From Acetilactobacillus jinshanensis_A (lineage in GTDB: Bacteria; Bacillota; Bacilli; Lactobacillales; Lactobacillaceae): DNA of 64,000 bases. A program made the translations under genes and the position numbers. Positions within the stretch are counted from its first letter, which is position 1; each line of letters begins with the position of its first letter. The DNA is taken from contig CP171343.1 in NCBI GenBank assembly GCA_043289735.1, forward strand, positions 1,054,001-1,118,000, in the 5' to 3' direction. Below the pieces are notes generated by a model. It was not told the origin of the DNA and made no database searches. It saw nothing but the letters and a program-made list of their open reading frames with translations. Shown here in pieces: positions 34,971 to 42,460 of this stretch.

Positions 34971-35669
34971 TTATTCAACGACTAATGCTCGTTGATGACG
35001 GAATTTCTTATTATATAGTTTCATTAATAAATTAGTCGAAGCCCAACGGGTCTTGGGACTGTAATGATGACGGGCAAACGGATCCGCTACGAAAAACTGA
35101 CCTTTTCTGTAACCTAAAATCACCAAATCATGGTCAGACCCAGGCTTCTTTAGCATATAAGGGCCTTCAAAAACCACGGCATGGCCATGCGTGATTTCAT
35201 AAATAAAGCGGGCTTTATTAGCACCTGAAATGTCTTTGGCATGAGCACCGTATTTCTTAGCAATTTTCACCATCGCATCCGGATAAATTGTGGCATGGCT
35301 ACCGTATTTATACGGATTATTGGTATAACCTTTATTCGGATCGTTGCTCCGTGGAGTTTGTTTGACCATCTGTTGTAACGATACGTTCATGGCTTTACTT
35401 TGAGTACTTAATGCCGTCTTTAATGAAGCTTCTTCACAAGCGTCTTGAGCGGCTGACGGCCAGAATTGACTAATGTAAACGTATGGCAACATATAAGTTG
35501 ACGTTGGCTGAAGGCCTTTATCGTTTATCCAGCCAATCGATTTACCCTGCCTCGTAATATGATCATAAGTAGGGTGACCTTTAGCAACAGCTTGTTGATC
35601 AACCTGAACTAAATTGGTAGCTAATAAAATTATTAAAATAGCTACTCCATCAAGCCACTTATTTTTCAT
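34971..35669 (-). CDS. Secreted C39-like (papain-like) cysteine peptidase
   Basis: 232 residues with a signal peptide (WLDGVAILIILLATNLVQ) and a GW-like segment (RQGKSIGWINDKGL). The peptidase domain has PYVYISQFWPSAAQDACEEASL with Cys near residue 99, a conserved loop TPRSNDPNKGYTNNPYKYG, DISGANKARFIYEITHGH, PGSDHDLVILGYRKG (His) and FFVADPF (Asp). This is the peptidase_C39-like family common on lactobacillar surfaces; substrates are unknown. It is the only intact member of three tandem copies (35695-36330 and 36351-36957 are broken). Confidence 0.88.
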   Translation of the reverse strand: MKNKWLDGVAILIILLATNLVQVDQQAVAKGHPTYDHITRQGKSIGWINDKGLQPTSTYMLPYVYISQFWPSAAQDACEEASLKTALSTQSKAMNVSLQQMVKQTPRSNDPNKGYTNNPYKYGSHATIYPDAMVKIAKKYGAHAKDISGANKARFIYEITHGHAVVFEGPYMLKKPGSDHDLVILGYRKGQFFVADPFARHHYSPKTRWASTNLLMKLYNKKFRHQRALVVE

Positions 35670-35694
35670 CTAGGATAATACTTCTTTCGTTAAG

Positions 35695-36330
35695 TCATAA
35701 AGCTACGGCACGGCGCCCGCGAAGCTGATTATCAAAAATCTTCATAAAACGGGACGTTTTTACCCAAAAGACACCGTGACGCTGACCTAAATATCGATAA
35801 GGGTCCGCGACCAGAAAATAGCCCGGCTTATAACCCACCAACGTTAAAATATGATAAGAATCGTTAGTGTTAATCATCTGAAAGGAGCCCACAAAAACAA
35901 CGGGATTACCATGCTTAACTTCGTTAATTAACTGGGCTTACTAGGCGCCGGTAATATCACGGGCCTTTGGATCATATTTTCTAGCGTACTTAGCAAGCGG
36001 CTTAGGATAAATAGTCTGACTAAAGATTCCGTTAAAGCCGTGCCTAATCAGGTTCCACCAGTAAAAGATGCCCGAATTTTTCTTATAGGGATTCCCGCTA
36101 AAGCCGTGACTGGAGCGAGAGCTCTTCGGCATGTGATCCACGATGTACTTCAAGCCCACGTCATTTGCTAACCCTTTAGCACTCAACCCGATCTTTAGAC
36201 TGGTGGCTTCGCAGGCTTCCGGAGCCCATAGCGGATACAGCTGACTATAATACTGATACGGCAAAACGTATTGACGCGGAGTGGCTAAACAACGTGCGTT
36301 GACCCAGCCGTAAATTCGTAATAAGTAACG
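35695..36330 (-). pseudogene. C39-like cysteine peptidase, second copy, with in-frame tandem stops
   Basis: Paralogue of the neighbouring gene. YGWVNARCL, PYQYYSQLYPLWAPEACEATSL (Cys) and KARDITGA read normally, then TAG TAA (35938-35943) interrupts the frame, which resumes in phase with AQLINEVKHGNPVVFVGSF, DSYHILTLVGYKPG (His) and VADPYRYLG. The paralogues have SK at the interrupted spot (GASKNELI), so an offset of one base in and one base out, or two substitutions, would explain it. The N-terminus is also shifted and lacks a signal peptide; compared with the others there is an insertion containing FYWWNLIRHGFNGIFSQ. Confidence 0.83.
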
Positions 36331-36350
36331 TTGTATAAATTATCACGTAA

Positions 36351-36957
36351 TCAATATACTAATAAAGCTCGGGCGCCCCGTTTTTTAGCTCTGAAGATTC
36401 GCATAAATTGACGGGTATTTACCCAACCATCAATTACACGGCCACGATATTTACTATAAGGATCCGCAAAGTAGAAATATCCACGACGATAGCCTAACAA
36501 AACTAAACTATGGTCCGACTTGGTATTTCGCATTCGTTGAGAACCTTCAAAAATGACGGGATTACCGTGTTCCACATCATTTATTAGTTCGTTCTTTGAA
36601 GCCCCGGTAATATCTTTAGCTCGAATGTGAAACTGCCGCCGAGAGACCTGGGCCAAAGCTCTAGGGTAAATAGATGCGGCCGTCCCTAATTTAAACGGAT
36701 TTTTTGTGTACCCATAATATGGATTATTACTTCGGGGAATTTTCTTGACCACATCCCGCAAAGGAGTGTGCAAGCCTTTACCTTTAACACTTAAAGCCAT
36801 CATTAAAGCCGCAGCTTCGCAAGCATCATCAGCATGCGATGGCCAAAATTGACTTACATAACGATACGGCAAGATATATTTATGAACATGCCGTAAGTCA
36901 TTAGCACCGACCCAGCCTAAAGTACGGCCTCTTCGACCGATCTGGTAATATCAAAAA
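36351..36957 (-). pseudogene. C39-like cysteine peptidase, third copy, 5' truncated
   Basis: An open frame from about 36957 down to 36351 with GRTLGWVGANDLRH, PYRYVSQFWPSHADDACEAAAL (Cys), PRSNNPYYGYTKNPFKLG, ITGASKNELINDVEHGNPVIF, KSDHSLVLLGYRRGYFYFADPY (His, Asp) and a normal C-terminus. All catalytic residues are present, but no start codon, ribosome binding site or signal peptide precedes the GW segment; the frame begins right after the trxA terminator. Translation could begin only from TTG at 36872, giving a shortened cytoplasmic protein. Probably a truncated copy. Confidence 0.75.
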
Positions 36958-36982
36958 AGACGTTAGAATAATCTAACGCCTT
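36953..36982 (-). terminator. Rho-independent terminator of the TerC-thioredoxin gene
   Basis: Read on the minus strand, GGCGTTAGA TTAT TCTAACGTC followed by TTTTTT. It overlaps the last codons of the thioredoxin frame and sits at the upstream edge of the truncated C39 copy. Confidence 0.75.
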
Positions 36983-38091
36983 TCAAATTTAATTAATCTT
37001 AAATTATTATGTATTAATCTTTTCTGTTTAAGGAACTTTGCCAAAGCGGGTACTGGATAATAGCCCGTTACTTTTTCATGCGCTTTACCATGTTCAAAAA
37101 TCACTAAACTTGGAATACTCATAACCGTATACTTTTCAGCTAATTTTTGCTGATGAGACACGTCTAACGATCCAAAATGAATTTGGCCCTTAAATTCATT
37201 TTCAAGCCGCTGCATGACGGGCTTCATCATTTTACAGGGACCGCACCACGGCGCCCAGAAATCAATTACGGTTAAAGGGTTATTCGTTTCAGCCCTAAGA
37301 TTATTTTTAGTAATTACCGTTGCCATTATTATTTCATCCCTATTTATTAACAGTTTTCTTTGACGGACCCAGTGAATTAACATCGTGACCAAAATACAAG
37401 CTAGAACGATCAAGCCAAACCAACCCGCCGGGACGTTAATGTTAATCACCGGAATCGACACAAACAGCTTAACCGAAATAATGGCGATCAAAACGTAAGC
37501 CATCGGCTGTAATTCAGGAATCTTTTGCATCAACATCATGATAATCTCAGCAACGCCTCGCATAATCGCGATCCCGATGCAGCCGCCCAAGAAAACGATC
37601 ACCGGATTATTGGATAGCGCCAAGCCGGCTAAAATCGAATCCACCGAAAACATAATGTCCATTAATTCAATTTCGGTCACCGTTCGCCAAAAGAGGCCGC
37701 GTTGACTTTCTCCGGTTCGCGATTTATTTTTCGCTGCTTTTCGCTGTTTTTTAGCACCCGGTTTAAAAAACTTATAAACCAAGTACATTAAATAAGCACT
37801 ACCTATAATTTTAATTGGCCAGAAGTGAATCAAATAGGTTCCAACACCGATAACCAAGAACCGAAACAGGTATGCACCCCAAATTCCGTAAAATAAGGAA
37901 TCTTTTCGCATCTTTTCGGTCGGCAACACCTGAGTCTGAGCAGCTAACACGACCGCATTATCCACACTGAGCAGACATTCCATAATGATTAAGGAAAAGA
38001 TCAGAACCCAATCACCACCGGAATCAAAAACGGTCGCCCAGTTATGAAGGCTAAAGAAGCCGCCGTATAGATTAGCTAATAAATGAATCAA
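36973..38091 (-). CDS. TerC family integral membrane protein fused in frame to thioredoxin
   Basis: One open frame of 372 residues. Residues 1-255 are a TerC/YkoY-type membrane protein: about seven hydrophobic segments with the acidic metal-type signatures MECLLSVDNAVVLAAQ and ELMDIMFSVDSILAGLAL. Residues 256-372 are a thioredoxin with VIDFWAPWCGPCKMMKP (CGPC) and MSIPSLVIF (cis-Pro). The junction reads LLINRDEII-MATVI. The thioredoxin ATG at 37326 has its own AGGGATG ribosome binding site inside the TerC frame, so separate thioredoxin may also be made. TTG start at 38091 after AAAGGA. In B. subtilis TerC proteins support metalation of secreted Mn enzymes such as LtaS. The fusion may be natural or the product of a lost stop. 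Confidence 0.88.
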   Translation of the reverse strand: MIHLLANLYGGFFSLHNWATVFDSGGDWVLIFSLIIMECLLSVDNAVVLAAQTQVLPTEKMRKDSLFYGIWGAYLFRFLVIGVGTYLIHFWPIKIIGSAYLMYLVYKFFKPGAKKQRKAAKNKSRTGESQRGLFWRTVTEIELMDIMFSVDSILAGLALSNNPVIVFLGGCIGIAIMRGVAEIIMMLMQKIPELQPMAYVLIAIISVKLFVSIPVININVPAGWFGLIVLACILVTMLIHWVRQRKLLINRDEIIMATVITKNNLRAETNNPLTVIDFWAPWCGPCKMMKPVMQRLENEFKGQIHFGSLDVSHQQKLAEKYTVMSIPSLVIFEHGKAHEKVTGYYPVPALAKFLKQKRLIHNNLRLIKFERR

Positions 38092-38141
38092 AGAACCGTT
38101 CCTTTCAAAATTTAGAAATAATTTACCTTTCGATTAATATT

Positions 38142-38740
38142 TTAATACGTTGACTTGCCATTCAAGGCTTCTAAATCATACCGATTTAAATGATACTGTT
38201 TAATAATACTGATCAACTTTTTAGCGTAATTTGGATCGGTTGCGTAATGATTCTTTTGCAACAATTTAGCATCCGTAATGTAGCTCATAACGTGCCGACG
38301 ATGAATAAAGCCGTGACTCAAAGCTTGATCATGGTCTAAAATTGCGGCTTCTAAATTAGGGTATTTCCGGAAAGCCGCCACCGGTCGTTTTTCTTACCGT
38401 TAACATATTCAGCCGTTTCGTAAGAAACCGATTTACCATGATAAGATCCTTTAATCCCAAACGGATTATTAGCGGATTGATACAACTTAGAAGTTCCCCA
38501 GTTAGATTCAACGATCGCCTGGGCAATTACCACGCTGGGTAAAACTTGATAATTCTTGCGATAAATTTTAATTGCGGGATCTGCAACCGTCTGCATAAAC
38601 CGTTTATCATCACGTTGTTGTTCTAACTGGGGATTCTCTTGTTCCTGCCGAATTTGGGTAACGTAATCAAAATGATCTTTGACGCCGCGAATTCCAAAAC
38701 CCATTATAATAACGACTACCATTACGATTAACCAAAAAAT
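38142..38740 (-). pseudogene. Secreted endo-beta-N-acetylglucosaminidase (LytG/AcmB-like), frameshifted
   Basis: Glycoside hydrolase family 73 wall hydrolase. N-terminal hydrophobic anchor (VIFWLIVMVVVIIMGFG), then LPSVVIAQAIVESNWGTSKLYQ with the catalytic Glu, NNPFGIKGSYHGKSVSYETAEY. The frame is lost after KKNDR near 38380 and resumes with VAAFRKYPNLEAAILDHDQAL and ends YHLNRYDLEALNG. One missing base joins the halves (AAC GAC CGN GTG GCG). The start codon is not clear; ATG 38722 lies inside the anchor. Confidence 0.85.
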
Positions 38741-38832
38741 AACTTTGCCTCGATGATTATATACAATTAACCCATAATTTTTATAATCAATTTTGCATTT
38801 TCATTATACTACTAATTTAGAGGGGCTTTATA

Positions 38833-40755
38833 ATGTTTAAATCTGACCGACCGTATCGACTAATAACCGTCATTTTCTGGATAATTCTTATTTTTATCGC
38901 CATTATTAAATTACCCAGCATTACTACGTTAGTTACTGATCTCAACGAGCCGTCCCAAATTTCTAAATCTGAGCAATTACTTAACGCTAATCAATTACAA
39001 CACCATTGGGGTCGACGTCTCGATCACACCTCAACCGCTAAAATCGTCTATAACGGAGAGACGGTAAGATTACCCCTCATCAGCAGCGCCTCATTAACCG
39101 TCATCTCAATTATCTTCAAAAACATGCTAACGAATATGGAGTCCAAAAAATAACGGATCTTAATTCCAATCGCAGTGGCGTTAACGATTTAAAATCACCT
39201 GACGGTTCAACCGAAATCGTTCAATTAAGCGTTAACCATACTATCAAGGCAATAATGCAAACGTTTGGGCCGATGAAATTAAAATCTTTAAATCATTAGT
39301 TGCTTCGATAATTTCAATGTTTACCCTACTAATTACAGACTTAATCGCATTAAGCTTACCGGAAAATCTAGCCCCCTGGACCGGCTTTAATGAATTTACG
39401 CCGTTAGCCATTTCAAGCCATTATTCCAGAATTACCTAGTCACCGTGATGCCAACAACGCAGTTCAAGTTGGCTTAAGGCTAATTTAGGAATTACCTTTG
39501 CGATCTTAACTTTAGCGGAATTGACCATGGTTCCCATCTTCATTTCATGGCTAGGAAAAGATATTCTGTGGCCAAGCCATCAATATAAATTGCCACAGGG
39601 CCACAAATTATGGAATCGTTTGGCACGGCTTTCCCTTTGGCAACCCATGATTGGAATTATTGCCATTATCTACTTCATCGTTCCGTTCGCTTATTCCTAC
39701 CGAAATAATATGAACTATAGCAAATCAATAATTTACCGACCTTCAGTCAGGCTTACCGTGGAAATAACGAATTGAACGCTCATTTTACCGCTGGTAAATC
39801 AACCCCGGTTAACATCTATATTCATAACCCCGTAAATTCGATCACGAAGCCACGCTAAAGCCTTTAGATGATCTAACCACCAAGCTACAGTCCATGCCGG
39901 GAGTTAATTCAGTCTATTCAATTACTCAGCCAAGCGGAATGCCAATTAATAAATATTATGTTAATCACCAGCTTAACGCCGTTAACAGATTAAGGCCGTC
40001 AATAAAAAGATATCGTCCGCGGTTCAGCAGATTAAAAAAGTCAGCCGTTCGCTTAACACTCTTTATAGTTATCTAAGCAGCCTGCAGCGATCATCCGCTT
40101 CGCATCAATACTTTATTACCCCCGATCAAATTCAGGATACTGATTTTCAGCAATCATTAATCAACTTTACCAGCCAAAGTGAAAAGACCACTAAATTACA
40201 AGTCATCTTTAATCAGGCACCCAGCACCCGCTATAACCATTAAGTCACGCTAAAGTGGCCTTCAGTGGAGTTCCCGTCCAACAAGCCACCATTCATAAGA
40301 ACTAATTATTAGTGGGATCCTGTTATTGGGCCTCATTTTAATCAGCCGTTCCGTTATTAACCCACTCGTCTGGCTAATTAGTTTGCTAATCAGTTCACTA
40401 GCGGGTGCCCAAATTACGGAATTAATTATTCGTTACACCACTAATCAAACTCAAATGAACTGGCAGCCGCTGTTAACTGTTATCGCCATCGTCAAGTCGA
40501 TCTAGTGGAATGGCTACACGAAACGTTTACGAGCTTAGGTCAAAAGGTTCCCGCCATCATTATATTATTACGTTATTGCCCTGGCTTTATTTACAGAATA
40601 CGTATGAAACGGATCAAATGGGTTTAATCGTTATAATCACCGCCGTTATCTTTAACGGGGCCTTCCCGCTATTAGCTAGCGCTATTGGCAAATACGTTAA
40701 GACGTTGCCTCACAGTCTTTTGTTACTAAAAATTACACATTCTGCTTTTTTGTAA
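38833..40755 (+). pseudogene. MMPL family exporter, heavily degraded
   Basis: Large RND/MMPL-type membrane exporter remnant. In order across changing frames: start ATG 38833 with RLITVIFWIILIFIAIIKLP, TDLNEPSQISKSEQLLNANQ (typical extracytoplasmic start), SVNHTIK, then TMVPIFISWLGKDILWPSHQ, ARLSLWQPMIGIIAIIYFIVP. This is followed by HFTAGKSTPVNIYIHNP, LQSMPGVNSVYSITQPSG, and late hydrophobic stretches. Relatives have over 800 residues; at least seven frame changes and some missing segments (the sequence from 39120 to 39520 is fragmentary) show it is non-functional. Promoter and GGGGC ribosome binding site are still visible at the start. Confidence 0.85.
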
Positions 40756-40821
40756 TCAATATGAAATTTTTATGTAACATTCTTGTAATATTTTATAAAG
40801 AATTAGAAAGATGATTGATTT

Positions 40822-41226
40822 ATGAAACGTTCAACGAGAGTCTGGACCAGTGCTTTAACCTTTGGTGCGTTAATGGTTGCCAAAATAGCTAACACTAAGT
40901 TAGGTGATCCGTACGTATGGGGTGCCACCGGTGCTAACGCTTTTGATTGCTCCGGCTTTACTCAGTATTTATATAAGAACGGTAAGAACGTTAATTTTCC
41001 ACGAACTGCTCAGGATCAATATGATTATGAAAAACACGTTTCCTATAATAATATTAAGCCGGGCAATTTAGTCTTCTTTGGTAACGCACCGACTGCCATT
41101 AGTCACGTCGGTATGTATATCGGTAACGGAAAAATGATCGATGCTCAAAACCGTGGCGTGGTAATTGAAAACGTTAAAGCGCCATGGTGGAACTTAGTTG
41201 GCTGTGCTAAAGTTAATAAATTTTAA
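40822..41226 (+). CDS. Short NlpC/P60 endopeptidase
   Basis: 134 residues. The C-terminal 105 residues are a complete NlpC/P60 domain: KLGDPYVWGATGANAFDCSGF (Cys), NFPRTAQDQYDY, IKPGNLVFFGNA, ISHVGMYIGNGKMIDAQNRG (His and third polar residue). The N-terminal 20 residues (MKRSTRVWTSALTFGALMV) look like the beginning of a signal peptide directly joined to the catalytic domain, without cleavage site, LysM or linker, so an in-frame deletion is likely. It may be inactive in export. A terminator follows. Confidence 0.85.
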   Translation: MKRSTRVWTSALTFGALMVAKIANTKLGDPYVWGATGANAFDCSGFTQYLYKNGKNVNFPRTAQDQYDYEKHVSYNNIKPGNLVFFGNAPTAISHVGMYIGNGKMIDAQNRGVVIENVKAPWWNLVGCAKVNKF

Positions 41227-41237
41227 AATTAATCCAA

Positions 41238-41274
41238 AAGAAAAGCTCACGATTAATAAATCGTGAGCTTTTTT
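41238..41274. terminator. Bidirectional rho-independent terminator
   Basis: AAAAGCTCACGATT AATAA ATCGTGAGCTTTTTT, a 14-base perfect stem between the NlpC/P60 gene and the convergent histidine phosphatase gene. Confidence 0.9.
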
Positions 41275-41295
41275 GTATCTTGTTTTTAACGGCGT

Positions 41296-41970
41296 CTATT
41301 TGATATTATAGCCAGTAACTTTAGCATCATGATCCGAAACCCGTAACTTCGTCAAACTACCGTTAGCGGGACGTTTAGTAACATCATACTTACCGTTGCC
41401 AAAGCGTTCGACCATACTCAGCACACTGTTACCGTGACTGATTAACAGGACGTTGTCACCGTCATGAATCTTGGGATTACTGCGCATCAACTGAAAAGCT
41501 TTATCCCAGCGTTTCCAGTAATCATCGTTATTTTCAGCCATGTGGAACGGATCGGCTTCCTTTAAAAAGTCCTTAGCTTTACCGATCGAATACTTTTTAA
41601 CGATGTCCTTAAACGACGGTAAACCGTGCGGAGCACCGGCTAAGTACCAGGTGTTATCCACATCGCCGCCTTCGTAATAGCCATAGAATTCTTCTCGGAA
41701 TAACTTAGAACTAACGGGTTTAACATTATGAGAAGCTTTATTTTCGTTTAGAATAATTCGTAAAGTAACTTGAGCACGGGTCGTATCACTGCAGTAAGCC
41801 GCAGCAAATTTAGTGTTAGCTAGCTTTTTACCGGTAACTTTAGCACCGGCAATTCCGTTCTTGGTCAACGGCGAATTAGCCCAGCCTTGCAACTTATTAA
41901 AGATATTAAAATAGGTCTGGCCGTGCCGGACGATGTATAAATTAAATTTCTTACTCAATGTTGTCATCAC
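41296..41970 (-). CDS. Histidine phosphatase family protein
   Basis: 224 residues of the phosphoglycerate-mutase-like family. Catalytic segments: LYIVRHGQTYFN at residues 11-22, SDTTRAQVT (Arg), LFREEFYGYYEGG (Glu) and LLISHGNSVLSM (second His). A middle insertion (residues 105-150) is typical of lactobacillar members. Start may be GTG 41970 or a Met just after it. Cytoplasmic; substrate is unknown (sugar phosphate or nucleotide hydrolysis is usual). Convergent with the NlpC/P60 gene. Confidence 0.92.
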   Translation of the reverse strand: MMTTLSKKFNLYIVRHGQTYFNIFNKLQGWANSPLTKNGIAGAKVTGKKLANTKFAAAYCSDTTRAQVTLRIILNENKASHNVKPVSSKLFREEFYGYYEGGDVDNTWYLAGAPHGLPSFKDIVKKYSIGKAKDFLKEADPFHMAENNDDYWKRWDKAFQLMRSNPKIHDGDNVLLISHGNSVLSMVERFGNGKYDVTKRPANGSLTKLRVSDHDAKVTGYNIK

Positions 41971-42013
41971 CTTTAAATCAAATTAGAATAAAATAAAAAG
42001 CCCACTTAAAAGA

Positions 42014-42289
42014 TTAGGCTAACTGTTCTTCGTAATAACGGTGGGCAATTCGTTTGTAACTGAGTTGTTTTAACGTTCGATAAATAAGGCATTTAAGATC
42101 ATACAATTTAATTAATCGATAGGATGTTAATTGGGCCAAAATCAAAACCCCCGCTCGATTAATTATTTCGGCATTATGAGTTAGGGAATCCAAAATCTGG
42201 TGCAGCTGTTTAGCACCGAACCGAAATGAATTCCCGTTCTTAACTTCAACTTTTAAGTTGCAGTTAAGCGTAGAATTCGTCATTGTCAT
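42014..42289 (-). CDS. Hypothetical protein
   Basis: 91 residues from ATG 42289, which follows GGAGGG; a GTG five codons earlier overlaps that site. MTMTNSTLNCNLKVEVKNGNS is a polar N-terminus, followed by helices LHQILDSLTHNAEIINRAG, LAQLTSYRLIKLYDLKCLIYRTLKQL and a tail YYEEQLA. The positively charged helix pair resembles small DNA-binding or phage-type ArpU-like proteins only vaguely. Family not recognised. It sits alone between the phosphatase and ltaS. Confidence 0.55.
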   Translation of the reverse strand: MTMTNSTLNCNLKVEVKNGNSFRFGAKQLHQILDSLTHNAEIINRAGVLILAQLTSYRLIKLYDLKCLIYRTLKQLSYKRIAHRYYEEQLA

Positions 42290-42460
42290 GGATAATCCCT
42301 CCACAGGTTATTGACAACATGCGATACATTAACTATATGATAATTCTTTTGACATAAAATGCAAATCTTTAACTATTAACTGCTTTGAATCAAGATAAAT
42401 TTACCGGTTTCTGTTATGATTAAAACGTATTCCAGGATTAAATCGAGGAAGATATAAAAG

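Noticed and set aside
38833..40755. Several small membrane protein genes
   Set aside because: The pieces align in order with one MMPL exporter; they are fragments of one degraded gene, not separate genes.
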